A stretch of 64,000 nt of DNA. Origin: Prevotella sp. (GTDB lineage Bacteria > Bacteroidota > Bacteroidia > Bacteroidales > Bacteroidaceae). Below are positions 1-8,502 of this stretch, piece after piece (the stretch's first letter is position 1; each line of letters opens with the position of its first letter). A program made the translations under genes and the position numbers. Under the pieces are notes generated by a model. The model ran no database searches. It saw only the letters and a program-made list of their open reading frames with translations, and was not told the DNA's origin. The stretch covers positions 1 to 64,000 of the forward strand of contig JAFZIL010000059.1 in the NCBI GenBank assembly GCA_017554385.1. The letters run 5' to 3'.

Positions 1-124
1 ATTATAATATATATAATATTAAAGTTAGAGTCCCTACTTTGTAAAAGATTGAATGATTGAAAGATTGATTTTTGCACTTTGCGCAGTTTTACGCGGGTTG
101 GACAATGAAGGCTCTGATGGTGTG

Positions 125-233
125 CAACGGAGACTTCGTTGTCTACGAACGGAGCGTGCCACTTAGAATTAATGGAACGGTTCGTTCAGAGCAAACGGCG
201 TATGCCGTTGGAAATCAATGGAGTATGCCATTG
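125..233. repeat. cluster of four small palindromes
   Basis: Four short inverted repeats lie close together: CAACG/CGTTG (125-141), GAACG/CGTTC (175-187), AACGGC/GCCGTT (194-209) and CAATGG/CCATTG (216-233). No convincing gene covers them. The open frame at 72-407 has a low-complexity tail made of the heptad repeat and is not believed. Function unknown. Confidence 0.5.
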
Positions 234-285
234 AAATGGGTGAGTATTAAAAACGTTTCAGTAGTGTCAAAATCTGTAAAAACAG

Positions 286-317
286 TTGCCTGCCTACCCG
301 TTTTTTTAGTACCTTTG
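286..317 (+). promoter_or_regulatory. promoter of the first smalltalk gene
   Basis: A -7 box TACCTTTG lies at 310-317 with a TTG at 286-288 as a -33 element, 21 bases upstream. The transcript would start near 323, run through a 7-bp hairpin (TATCCGC 321-327 with GCGGATA 336-342) and then a heptad repeat before the ATG at 404. Confidence 0.6.
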
Positions 318-367
318 CGCTATCCGCAAGGCGCCGCGGATACTAACACAAACCGCCAACCACAAAC

Positions 368-402
368 CTCAAACCTCAAACCTCAAACCTCAAACCTCAA
401 AC
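368..402 (+). repeat. heptad repeat CTCAAAC x5 before a start codon
   Basis: Five perfect copies of CTCAAAC run up to one base before the ATG at 404. They fill the place where a ribosome binding site would be. The second smalltalk gene (57538-57651) also has a heptad array of the same family just upstream. Confidence 0.85.
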
Positions 403-403
403 C

Positions 404-517
404 ATGACTAAGCAACGTATTATCTCCATCGTCGTGAAGATGGTCATCGCCGCTCTCACGGCCTTCATCACCGCCCTGGGCACGACCTCGTGCATGAGCG
501 CTGTAGGAATGATCTGA
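404..517 (+). CDS. smalltalk micro-protein (37 aa)
   Basis: This short frame encodes a 37-residue peptide: a basic N-terminus (MTKQR), one hydrophobic helix, then a conserved TTSCMSA end. The layout matches the smalltalk peptides of Bacteroidales, whose function is unknown. It aligns without gaps to the second copy at 57538-57651; both end in TSCMSAxGMI and are equally long. A promoter (310-317) and a terminator hairpin (543-576) bracket it, which supports a real transcribed gene. The TTSC could be a lipobox or a membrane-exit motif, but that is inference. In related genomes such genes usually follow an HU-HIG gene, which here would lie left of the window. Confidence 0.8.
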   Translation: MTKQRIISIVVKMVIAALTAFITALGTTSCMSAVGMI

Positions 518-542
518 GAAAATTTAAAAATTAAAAATGAAG

Positions 543-576
543 AGGGGTTTCGGGTGATAAAACACGCGAAACCCCT
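543..576. terminator. bidirectional hairpin terminator
   Basis: A perfect 10-bp stem (AGGGGTTTCG 543-552 with CGAAACCCCT 567-576) and a 14-base loop. T-rich sequence lies on both sides, so it can end the smalltalk transcript rightwards and the long minus-strand operon leftwards. Confidence 0.8.
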
Positions 577-602
577 TTATCTGTGGGTAAAGCTCGAAAA
601 TC

Positions 603-626
603 AATCTTTCAATCTTTAAATCTTTT
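603..626. repeat. octamer repeat AATCTTTN x3
   Basis: Three consecutive 8-base units (AATCTTTC, AATCTTTA, AATCTTTT) lie between the terminator and the 3' end of the propeller lipoprotein gene. A similar imperfect array (GATTGAAT/GATTGAAA) lies near 47-70. Confidence 0.6.
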
Positions 627-671
627 ATGGTGGTCAGCTTGTATCAATTTCATCCGTTTTTGTTTTGACTG

Positions 672-2204
672 TTACTGCCTGTGGTCAGCAAAAGACAATC
701 TGTATCTCACGGGTTCGCCTTCGCCCTTGAGCACGTCGGCAAAGGTCTGGGGCTTGATGGTGACAGGGCCGTGCATGAATTCGGGAATGTTGTAGCAGCG
801 CATGAACTGACGGTGGTAGTCAGGGTCGGCAGAGGGCAGTTCGAAGGGCTTGGTGAAGCGGCCGTCAGCGCTGATATGGGCAAAGAAGGGACGGGTGTAG
901 GTGCCGTCGTCGCGTCGGCTGCTGAAGACGACCCACTTGCCGTTGCTCGACCATGAGTGATAGCTCTCTGTGTCTGACGAGTTGATCTCTTCTGCGGGGC
1001 GTGTCTCTCCGCTCTGAAGGTCCATGAGCCATAGGTCGGCATCGTGGTGCCAGATGTGGAACACGCCGTATGCGGCAAGGGTGAACATGAGATAGCGGCC
1101 GTCAGGCGAGATGCGGGGTAGGGTGGCACTCTTGTCGAGGCTGTCGGCAGCGAAGACGAGCTCGCGAGGTCCGAAGGTCATGGTCTCTGGGTCGAAGCTC
1201 TTACGGTAGATGTTGTATTTCAGCTCCTTAGAGCGTTTCACTACTTCTGCCGACTGCGACAGAGTGGTGTCTTTCTTCTCGAAGTGAGCGCTGCAGTAGT
1301 AGAGGGTATTGCCGTCGGGAGCCCAGGCGGGGAACACCTCGAACTCGGTGGTGTCGTTCTCAAGGTTGGTCACCTCTCCCTTCTCTACGTCGTAGGCAAT
1401 GAGGTCGCTCTGCGAGTCGAACACCTCAATCTTGTTGTGGTCGACGGTATGGAACTCCTGGGCGGTCTTGTTGGTGGAATAGACAATGAGGTTGAGCCAG
1501 GGATGCCAGGCGGGATAGACACCGGCAGAGAGGATGGAGTCGTTGCGCATGTTCACCTTCTTGATCTTGCCGTCGTAGGCAATGACGGTGCCTCCGTGGT
1601 TCTGACGGGCGTGGAACTGCATGCGCTCTGGGTTGTATTGCTGGTAGTGGTGGCAGTTGATGCACTGCCCCTCTTTCTCGAAGCTGCAGAGCACGTTGTC
1701 GTAGATGACGCTCTCGTCGTAGTTTTCAAGACAGCGCTGGTTGATGGTCAGTGACTCGTAGCTGACGAAGGAGGGGAAGATGAGACGGTAGCTCAGGTAG
1801 CTGTCGATGCTGTCGGACGACACGTAGATGCTGAAGGGCTTGTAGTGGGTCCACTGGTCTGAGCGTCGCGCATAGACGTCGACGGTGATATTCGAGTTCG
1901 GGGTCTGGAGGGCATTTGAGATGAGCTGCTGCCAATCGTCGACATCGGGCTGTGCCTTGCCTTCACAGATGATCTCCTCGTTGCCAGCGGCATAGCGGGC
2001 AATCATGTCGTCGGCCTCCTCGTCGAGCTCGAAGGTGAGCGGGGCCATGTTGACGGGGATGGTCACGTCGATATAGTCGGGATAGATTCTGGGCAGGTCC
2101 TTACTCTCTGTGCAGTTTTCCGGAAGGCTGGTACCGCAGGAGCAGAGAAGAAGGGTAAAAAGGTAAAAGGGTAAAAAATGTATGGCTCTTTTCATAATTC
2201 TCAT
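672..2204 (-). CDS. TolB-like beta-propeller lipoprotein with a CxxCH motif
   Basis: A 510-residue exported protein. The N-terminus is a lipoprotein signal (hydrophobic run ending LLLCSCG), so it should be anchored in the envelope. A second ATG at 2195 (MKRAIHF) gives a cleaner signal and may be the true start. Residues about 210-470 carry repeated propeller signatures (AWHPW, FPAWAPDGNTLYY, RISPDGRYLMF, SWSSNGKWVVFSSRRD), as in PD40/WD40-like TolB-type blades. C181-x2-C184-H185 is a textbook c-type haem attachment motif just before the propeller. It is the last gene of the minus-strand run; a heptad array separates it from the membrane protein gene upstream. Ligand and partner are unknown. 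Confidence 0.75.
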   Translation of the reverse strand: MRIMKRAIHFLPFYLFTLLLCSCGTSLPENCTESKDLPRIYPDYIDVTIPVNMAPLTFELDEEADDMIARYAAGNEEIICEGKAQPDVDDWQQLISNALQTPNSNITVDVYARRSDQWTHYKPFSIYVSSDSIDSYLSYRLIFPSFVSYESLTINQRCLENYDESVIYDNVLCSFEKEGQCINCHHYQQYNPERMQFHARQNHGGTVIAYDGKIKKVNMRNDSILSAGVYPAWHPWLNLIVYSTNKTAQEFHTVDHNKIEVFDSQSDLIAYDVEKGEVTNLENDTTEFEVFPAWAPDGNTLYYCSAHFEKKDTTLSQSAEVVKRSKELKYNIYRKSFDPETMTFGPRELVFAADSLDKSATLPRISPDGRYLMFTLAAYGVFHIWHHDADLWLMDLQSGETRPAEEINSSDTESYHSWSSNGKWVVFSSRRDDGTYTRPFFAHISADGRFTKPFELPSADPDYHRQFMRCYNIPEFMHGPVTIKPQTFADVLKGEGEPVRYRLSFADHRQ

Positions 2205-2213
2205 ATCTTAATT

Positions 2214-2246
2214 CTCAAACCTCAAATCTCAAATCTCAAATCTCAA
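2214..2246 (-). repeat. heptad repeat between two operon genes
   Basis: Read on the plus strand, CTCAAAC is followed by three CTCAAAT units (2214-2241) and a partial unit to 2246. The partial unit overlaps the stop codon of the upstream membrane protein gene (2243-2245). The array fills most of the short gap before the lipoprotein start. Confidence 0.85.
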
Positions 2247-4063
2247 TATTCTGGTAACAGACTCATCGTGTAGTAGTCGTAATAGTAGGTGTCGCCGTGG
2301 AAGATGTAGAGGTCTTTGCGGGCCTCGCTCGCTTCCTTGCCGTCATATTTCGTCATCGATGTGGCGAAACGTTCGTAGTTTTCCTTGACGCTGTCGTCGA
2401 AGGGCATCTGGTCTAAGTCCGTTCGGTCTTCTAACTTTCCGTAAAGATAGGCCGCTTCCTGATAGTAGCGCGGCATGTGGGCATTGGGGTGCAGCTTGAT
2501 GTATTCATAGAAATGATACCAGAACTGCTTAACGTTCCTGGTCCATAGAGTGGCCAGCAGGGTCTGCTCCTGGAAGACGGGGTCGTCGGGGTAGACGCTG
2601 TTTGCCAGCTGAGTCATAAGGAAACGCTCCGTGTAGCCCTGGTCGCCGCCGAGGTAGTTGTTGTAGTGGAGCATGTGGGTGATGGGCTCCATCTCGGGGT
2701 TCTTTGCGATGCGTTCAGGATGGCCCAAAAGCGCTTCGGCCTGCTCGGCCCAGTCACGATAGAACAGCGTCTGCTTCAGAATGTCGATATACTTGCGAGC
2801 CAGAGGCTTGTCGTCTTCGAGGATGGCACAGTCAACCAGCAGTTGATAGTCCTCTGTGCGGAAGCCGAACTCCACGCCCATCTCCATGCACAGGCGGTTG
2901 CTGTAGTTCAGCATGCCATACTGGTAGTAGATCATCGCTCCCGACAACAACATGAGTCGCATGCCGAAAGGCGAGGCATACTCCTTGGAGCCGTTCTTGT
3001 AGAGAAACTGATAGTCGCCCTGCCGGCCGATTCGCGAGAGGGCCAGGTTGCGCATCATCACGATGGCTCGCGTAGGCTCGTCGTTCTGGGTGGCAGCTTC
3101 CTCGAGCACACCCATCCAGTCGAGGTCGGCAATACGGTGCTGCATGGTCAGCTCGTGGTGGAAGTTCTCGTCCTTCATCCAGAAGCCGTAGACACTGCCT
3201 ACGAGCGCAATGGCCAGCACGGCCTGACAAAGCAGGAAGAAGGGCTTTTTCATGGGCTTGACGGCCAGACGCTCGGCACGGTAGGTCACAGCCAGCACCA
3301 CGAAGAACAGCGCCAGCAGGTAGTAGGGGATATAATAGGTGGGATGATTCTCTGTGACAAAGAAGAGAGGCAGCTCAGCCCAAAGGATATTGTCAAGGTT
3401 GACCTGATAGTAGACGTACCGGTAGCAGAGCAGGGGCACGGCAGCAACGCTCAGGATGGCCACCAAGCTACTCACGACAGCATCTGTGCGACCCACCAGC
3501 CGCCACGACCAGACGGCCATCAGCAGGGCGGCTGCCAACGCATAGATACCCATGAGCGGATAGCCTATGGCACAGGTGAGGAAGATGCAGACGGCGTGCA
3601 GATAATGCTTGTCTGGGAGGCATCGGAAACCCCACAACAGGGCAGCAACGGCTGTAGTTCCGATGGTCGTCACGAAGAAATGGCCCCTCAGCTTCAATAT
3701 ATAGACCCAATAACCCTGATCCACATTGTTAATGAGCAGGATGGCTACGGGTATGAGCATCAGGATGGCCCAACGGTCAGGAATGCGGAAAGTCCGTTTG
3801 ACGATGGCCATCATCAGCAGCCACCAGCCGCAGAGCAGCACTACGCCTAACCAGGGATAGTAGAAAAACTGCGTGAACCACGCTCCCACCCAGGTAAGCA
3901 GGCCGCCAGGCACCACCAGTTGCTCCTTCAGGAACAGTGTGGAGCAGAGGAAGAGGTTCTTCTGCTGCACCTTCCATAGCAGGTCGCTCTCAAACCAAAG
4001 CAAGGCTCCGGCTATCACTACCAGAGCCACCAGCCATATCGCTATAGGTAAATGTTTCTTCAT
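2243..4063 (-). CDS. polytopic membrane protein (DUF6057-like)
   Basis: I start this at 4063 (MKKHLPIAIW), giving 606 residues. The frame stays open upstream to 4426, but that part only shadows rmuC. The N-terminal two thirds hold many hydrophobic segments, the first being a signal-anchor (IAIWLVALVVIAGALLWF), consistent with about ten membrane passes. The C-terminal third is soluble and rich in helices and aromatic residues, resembling TPR-like repeats, and ends YYYDYYTMSLLPEY. The overall shape resembles the DUF6057 family of Bacteroidota, recognised from memory. It lies 17 bases after rmuC and is probably co-transcribed. Function unknown. Confidence 0.65.
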   Translation of the reverse strand: MKKHLPIAIWLVALVVIAGALLWFESDLLWKVQQKNLFLCSTLFLKEQLVVPGGLLTWVGAWFTQFFYYPWLGVVLLCGWWLLMMAIVKRTFRIPDRWAILMLIPVAILLINNVDQGYWVYILKLRGHFFVTTIGTTAVAALLWGFRCLPDKHYLHAVCIFLTCAIGYPLMGIYALAAALLMAVWSWRLVGRTDAVVSSLVAILSVAAVPLLCYRYVYYQVNLDNILWAELPLFFVTENHPTYYIPYYLLALFFVVLAVTYRAERLAVKPMKKPFFLLCQAVLAIALVGSVYGFWMKDENFHHELTMQHRIADLDWMGVLEEAATQNDEPTRAIVMMRNLALSRIGRQGDYQFLYKNGSKEYASPFGMRLMLLSGAMIYYQYGMLNYSNRLCMEMGVEFGFRTEDYQLLVDCAILEDDKPLARKYIDILKQTLFYRDWAEQAEALLGHPERIAKNPEMEPITHMLHYNNYLGGDQGYTERFLMTQLANSVYPDDPVFQEQTLLATLWTRNVKQFWYHFYEYIKLHPNAHMPRYYQEAAYLYGKLEDRTDLDQMPFDDSVKENYERFATSMTKYDGKEASEARKDLYIFHGDTYYYDYYTMSLLPEY

Positions 4064-4080
4064 AAAGATGTTTTTTTCGT

Positions 4081-5364
4081 TTATTCTTCCTCTGCCTTTG
4101 GCAGGCGCTGTCTTCGCTTGGGGTTCTCCTGCGCTCCGTACTTCAGCAGGCGGGTGGCAGCGGTGGTGATGCTCAGTCCGCTGGGAGCTGTGGAGCGTCG
4201 CAGTTCGTCGAAGGCTTCCTGGGTGCGGTGTAGCTGCTCTTCGGCCTTGAGGAAGCGCTCGTAGAACTGCTGAACGCGGTCGACTATCGTGTTGGCGAGG
4301 TTCATGATGTCCTGCTGGTTCTCCACCTGCCGCATCTGTTTCCAAGAGATCTCGAGCACGCGGAGCATGACGAAGAGGCTCTGGCTGCCGGCAATGATGA
4401 CACCCTGATCGTAGGCCTCGCGCCACAGCTTGGCATCAGCACCAAGGGCAAGCTGAAGGGCCGACTCGCTGAAGATGTACATCATCACGAAGTCAAGACG
4501 CTGGCGACCCTCACGGATATACTGGCTGTAGTTCTTACGCGAGAGTTCCTGAACGTGGCTCCTCACCGACATGACGTGACGGCGCAGGGCCGACTGCCGC
4601 TCTTCCTCCGTCTTGGCGCTGTAGTAGTCCTCAAAGGCCTTGAGCGACACCTTAGAGTCGATGACCACGTCGCGGTCGTCAGGAAAGTGGAGGATGACAT
4701 CGGGAATCATCTTGCGCCCTTCCTCATCGGTCAACAACTGGCCGTTGGCATCGCGCAGCATGGTCTGCTCCTCGTATTGAAGGCCACGCTCCAGTCCCAT
4801 CTGCTCCAGGAGCTGACGCAGGCGCAGCTCGCCGAAGTTACCCTGGGTCTTGTTGTCGGAGGTCAGGGCGCGTGCCAGCGTGTCGGCTCTTTCGCCTACC
4901 TGCTGGGCTTGGCGCAGGTTCTCCTTGATGGATGCATCAAGACGTTCCATCGTCGTGGTCTGGTCTCGGTCGCTCTTCTCTACGGCTTCGCGCATCTGGC
5001 GAATGTTCTCTTTCAGGGGCGTGAGTATCGAGGAGAGCTGCTGCTCGTTGGTCTTGGCTAGCTGTTCCTGTCGCTCACGAAGTATTTTCTCCGTCGCGCT
5101 GTTCATCTGTTCGCGTATCAGGGTCAGCTGCGAGGCCAGCTGCTGCTCATAGCGCTTTGCCTGTTCGGCTATGCGTGCCTCATGCTCCGTACGCTCCTCG
5201 TCGCGTTGGGCGGTCGTCATATTGAGCTGTGCCTGCAGGATATCCTGACTCGACTGCAGGCGTGACTGTTCCTGGATGAAGAGTGACTTCATCCGGTTAT
5301 GCTCAATAAGCCATCCCAAGACGATGCCGGCTGCAAGGGCGAGAAAGACGTATAGTACGGTCAT
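4081..5364 (-). CDS. rmuC: DNA recombination protein RmuC
   Basis: A 427-residue RmuC-family protein. It begins with a membrane anchor (VLYVFLALAAGIVLGWLIEH), continues with a long coiled coil (about residues 30-150) and ends in the nuclease-like RmuC domain, seen in NFGELRLRQLLEQMGLERGLQYEEQ and VVIDSKVSLKAFEDYYSA split over two blocks. RmuC is linked to limiting inversions and rearrangements at short inverted repeats; the biochemical activity is not settled. Length and order match the family. It sits 12 bases after the sugar kinase gene in the same operon. Confidence 0.92.
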   Translation of the reverse strand: MTVLYVFLALAAGIVLGWLIEHNRMKSLFIQEQSRLQSSQDILQAQLNMTTAQRDEERTEHEARIAEQAKRYEQQLASQLTLIREQMNSATEKILRERQEQLAKTNEQQLSSILTPLKENIRQMREAVEKSDRDQTTTMERLDASIKENLRQAQQVGERADTLARALTSDNKTQGNFGELRLRQLLEQMGLERGLQYEEQTMLRDANGQLLTDEEGRKMIPDVILHFPDDRDVVIDSKVSLKAFEDYYSAKTEEERQSALRRHVMSVRSHVQELSRKNYSQYIREGRQRLDFVMMYIFSESALQLALGADAKLWREAYDQGVIIAGSQSLFVMLRVLEISWKQMRQVENQQDIMNLANTIVDRVQQFYERFLKAEEQLHRTQEAFDELRRSTAPSGLSITTAATRLLKYGAQENPKRRQRLPKAEEE

Positions 5365-5376
5365 GTAGGGGGAGCG

Positions 5377-6435
5377 TCAGATGGTCACTTTATAAAGTGA
5401 GTGGATGTTGCGGGCCTGGTTGACCACGTCCATGATCTCGTCGTCGGTAGAGAGGTTGAAGTCGCCAGGCACGGTGTTCTTCAGGGCAGCAGCAGCCAGC
5501 GAGTAGTTCAACTGCATCTGCTTGTCGTCAGGATGAATCATCGATGCGTGGAGAAAACCGGCCATGAAGGCATCGCCCACACCAACGGGGTCGACCACGT
5601 CGGGAATGTTGATGATGGGGGCCTGGAGCAGGTCACCGTCAGTCCAAAGCAGGGCGGTAAGGGTGTGATGCTTCGACGACACCATGTTGCGCATGCCCAT
5701 GAGCCAGTTGCGGCAGCGGGGCCATTGGCGGTGGATGTCGTCGAACCACTCGCGGTACTCGTCCATCTGCATCTCGAAGTTGGAGTCAAGGGCGGTAAAG
5801 GGTGGCTGGGCACGCTGGCAAAGCCACTCGAACTCGATGGCATCGCCAAACATCATGTCGCAGCGCTGCAGCATCTTGCTGATGACCTCGCGAGGGTCGG
5901 CACCATACTTCCACAGGTTCTTGCGGTAGTTGATGTCGAAAGAAATCTTGACACCCATCTCGTCGGCAATGTCAAGTGCCTCGAAGGTGGCATCGGCAGC
6001 ATTCTGAGAGATGGCTGCGGTGATGCCTGATACGTGGAGCACACGTGCACCTTTCAGAATCTCGCGCCAGGGAATCATGCCGGGCTTCAGCTCGGAGTAG
6101 GCCGAGTTCTCGCGGTCGTAGACCACTTTTGCAGCACGCATGCCGGCAGAAGGCTCAAAATAGTAGGTACCTATGCGGCGACCGCCATAGAGCATGTGTC
6201 GGCAGCTGACACCCATCTCCTGAAGACGCAGTACACCTGCCCGCCCAACGGGAGTCTCAGGCAGTCGGGTGACATAGTCGACTTCGTCGCCCAGCGTTGC
6301 CAGGCTTACTGCCACGTTAGCCTCACTGCCACCGTAGATACTGGTGAAAACGTTGCTTTGCGTCAGACGCTGATGGTCGGATTTCGAGAATCGGAGCAGC
6401 AACTCTCCGAAGGTTACTATTCGCTTGTTGTCCAT
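5377..6435 (-). CDS. kdgK: PfkB-family 2-keto-3-deoxygluconate kinase
   Basis: A 352-residue ribokinase-family enzyme. Residues 1-40 hold the opening strand and the sugar-binding glycine motif (FGELLLRFS, YGGSEANVA). DPVGVGDAFMAG near residue 290 is the family's ATP/catalytic signature with the catalytic aspartate. Overall it resembles Bacteroidota KDG kinases, which phosphorylate 2-keto-3-deoxygluconate from uronate breakdown, but substrate choice in PfkB proteins is hard to read. No KDPG aldolase gene lies next to it. It is 13 bases downstream of the S41 protease gene. Confidence 0.75.
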   Translation of the reverse strand: MDNKRIVTFGELLLRFSKSDHQRLTQSNVFTSIYGGSEANVAVSLATLGDEVDYVTRLPETPVGRAGVLRLQEMGVSCRHMLYGGRRIGTYYFEPSAGMRAAKVVYDRENSAYSELKPGMIPWREILKGARVLHVSGITAAISQNAADATFEALDIADEMGVKISFDINYRKNLWKYGADPREVISKMLQRCDMMFGDAIEFEWLCQRAQPPFTALDSNFEMQMDEYREWFDDIHRQWPRCRNWLMGMRNMVSSKHHTLTALLWTDGDLLQAPIINIPDVVDPVGVGDAFMAGFLHASMIHPDDKQMQLNYSLAAAALKNTVPGDFNLSTDDEIMDVVNQARNIHSLYKVTI

Positions 6436-6448
6436 AATTTTTGTGTTG

Positions 6449-8071
6449 TCATTTCTTTACTGTGGGGAACGACTCGCCGGCATTCAGCACGCGGATGGCT
6501 TCGAGCACGGTGGGGTCGTCTTGATTGGTATATTCAATCCAGGCCTGCTCGCTGAGGGTGCTGTAGACGATGCGCGACAGCAGGTAGTTCTCAAGCAGCC
6601 GGTGTGATTTCTGGATGAGCAGGTTGCGGCGTTTCAGCCCGTGACCGTCGGCCCACTGGGCAAACTCCTCGACGAGCCGCTGCTTCTTCAGGTACTTCAC
6701 CAGCTCGGGCAGCTCTTCGTAGGAGGTGAGCTGCTTGCGGTTGCGATCTGTATATTCGTAGCCGAACTGTACCAACAGCCCCGTGATGGCTGCCTCTTTA
6801 TAATAAGAGGTGTAGTCGGTGGTGTCCTCGGCCACGAAGATGTCGGGTGTGATGCCACCACCACCGTATACCTCGCGTCCTAAGCGTGTCTTGTAGGCAG
6901 GGCCGGTATGGTGGATGCTGTCCTGTGAGAAGAACTCTCCGTTCTGGTAGCGCATCATCAGGTCTTCCTCGTAGTTCTTGTCCTGTCCGTTGGTGTAGGG
7001 CTTCTGGATGCAACGTCCAGAGGGTGAATAGTAGCGGGCAATGGTCAGGCGCATGAGCGAGCCGTCATTGAACTCGATGGGCTTCTGAACCAGTCCCTTG
7101 CCAAACGAGCGTCGGCCTATGATAGTGCCTCGGTCGTTGTCCTGAATGGCACCCGCAAGAATCTCGGAAGCTGATGCCGACCCCTCGTCGATGAGCACCA
7201 CAAGAGGCATCTGCTGATAACTGCCGCGCCCGTCGCTACGGAAGTCCTCGCGCGGAGCATGGCGCCCCTCGGTATAGACGATGAGGCGTCCCTTGGGTAG
7301 GAACTCGTTGGCAATCTGTACAGCCGAGCCCAGATAGCCGCCCGTATTGCCGCGCAGGTCGATAACCAGTTGCTGGAATCCGCTCTGTGCAAGCTGAGCC
7401 AGGGCAATGAGCAATTCGGGATAGGTGTTCTCTCCGAAGTTCTTGATTCGTACGTAGCCTGTCTCGTCGTCGAGCATGTAGGTAGCGTTGACGCTGTGCA
7501 TGGGTATCTCACCGCGGGTGACCGTAATCTCGCGCAGCTTGGTTTCGCCATAGCGCAGGATGCCCAACTTCACCTTCGTATCCTTAGGGCCTTTCAGACG
7601 GTGCATAGCCTCCTCGTTGGTCAGTTTGGGACCAGTAAACACCGAGTCATCAACGGTGATGATCTTGTCGCCTGCCAGAAGACCGGCACGCTCGGAAGGG
7701 CCGTTCTTAATGACATTCTGTACACGCAGGGTGTCCTGACGGATGGTGAACTCGATACCCACGCCAGAGAACGAGCCACGCAGGTCGTCTTCAGCCATCT
7801 GCTTGTCCTTGGCCGAGATGTAGACAGAGTGGGGGTCAAGCTCGGAGAGCAGCTGGGGCATAGCCTTCTCAACCAGGTCGGCCACGTTGACGGTGTCAAC
7901 ATACTGGTCGTCGATGATGTGTAGCAGGTTCTGGAGCTTGTTGGTGCCCGAGTTGATGATGTTCAGCCTTGTGCCGCCCCCAAAGTGGTTAGCGTAGAAC
8001 GTACCGATGAAAATGCCCACCACTGCACTTAGTGCAAGCCACATGGGCGAAAACCTATTCTTGTTGTTCAT
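6449..8071 (-). CDS. S41 family C-terminal processing peptidase
   Basis: A 540-residue tail-specific protease. An N-terminal signal-anchor (WLALSAVVGIFIGTFYA) puts it in the periplasm. A PDZ domain follows (about 95-185, GIEFTIRQDTLRVQNVIKNGP region), then the S41 domain with the catalytic serine in DEGSASASEILAGA and the catalytic lysine in RRSFGKGLVQ. Such CtpA-type enzymes trim or degrade periplasmic proteins from the C-terminus. Five bases separate it from the dCMP deaminase gene upstream. Confidence 0.92.
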   Translation of the reverse strand: MNNKNRFSPMWLALSAVVGIFIGTFYANHFGGGTRLNIINSGTNKLQNLLHIIDDQYVDTVNVADLVEKAMPQLLSELDPHSVYISAKDKQMAEDDLRGSFSGVGIEFTIRQDTLRVQNVIKNGPSERAGLLAGDKIITVDDSVFTGPKLTNEEAMHRLKGPKDTKVKLGILRYGETKLREITVTRGEIPMHSVNATYMLDDETGYVRIKNFGENTYPELLIALAQLAQSGFQQLVIDLRGNTGGYLGSAVQIANEFLPKGRLIVYTEGRHAPREDFRSDGRGSYQQMPLVVLIDEGSASASEILAGAIQDNDRGTIIGRRSFGKGLVQKPIEFNDGSLMRLTIARYYSPSGRCIQKPYTNGQDKNYEEDLMMRYQNGEFFSQDSIHHTGPAYKTRLGREVYGGGGITPDIFVAEDTTDYTSYYKEAAITGLLVQFGYEYTDRNRKQLTSYEELPELVKYLKKQRLVEEFAQWADGHGLKRRNLLIQKSHRLLENYLLSRIVYSTLSEQAWIEYTNQDDPTVLEAIRVLNAGESFPTVKK

Positions 8072-8076
8072 TGTCG

Positions 8077-8502
8077 TTATTCTCCTAAATAGACTACTTC
8101 AATTCCTGCTCTCTCTAACAGCTTGATACCGTCGTCGAGGCGATACTTCTCTCCGTAGACCACACGCTTGACGCCTGACTGGATAATCAGCTTGGCACAC
8201 TCGATGCAGGGCGATGCCGTGATATAGATGGTGGCACCGTCGCTGTTGTTGTTGGAGCGGGCAAGCTTGGTGATGGCGTTGGCCTCAGCGTGGAGCACAT
8301 AGGGCTTTGACACGTTGTTCTCATCCTCGCAGACGTTCTCAAAGCCTGTGGGGGTGCCGTTGTAGCCGTCGCTGATGATCATTTTGTCCTTTACCACCAA
8401 AGCACCCACCTGACGGCGCTGACAGTAGCTGTTCTCGGCCCAGATGCGAGCCATGCGCAGGTAGCGGTCGTCAAGTTTTCTTTGTTTGTCGTTTGATTCC
8501 AT
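8077..8502 (-). CDS. dCMP deaminase (ComEB type)
   Basis: A 141-residue zinc cytidine/deoxycytidylate deaminase. The zinc site is complete: HAEANAI supplies the histidine and the catalytic glutamate, and PCIEC supplies two cysteines. It converts dCMP to dUMP for thymidylate synthesis. The start overlaps the end of the oligopeptidase gene by 32 bases, which suggests translational coupling. The length is normal. Confidence 0.92.
   Translation of the reverse strand: MESNDKQRKLDDRYLRMARIWAENSYCQRRQVGALVVKDKMIISDGYNGTPTGFENVCEDENNVSKPYVLHAEANAITKLARSNNNSDGATIYITASPCIECAKLIIQSGVKRVVYGEKYRLDDGIKLLERAGIEVVYLGE

Noticed and set aside
72-407. 111-residue open frame over the palindrome cluster
   Set aside because: Its tail is a translated heptad repeat, it has no family features, and the real gene (404-517) starts within it in another frame.
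2666-3850. 394-residue plus-strand frame
   Set aside because: It is fully antisense to the polytopic membrane protein, and its composition is that of a reverse-strand shadow.
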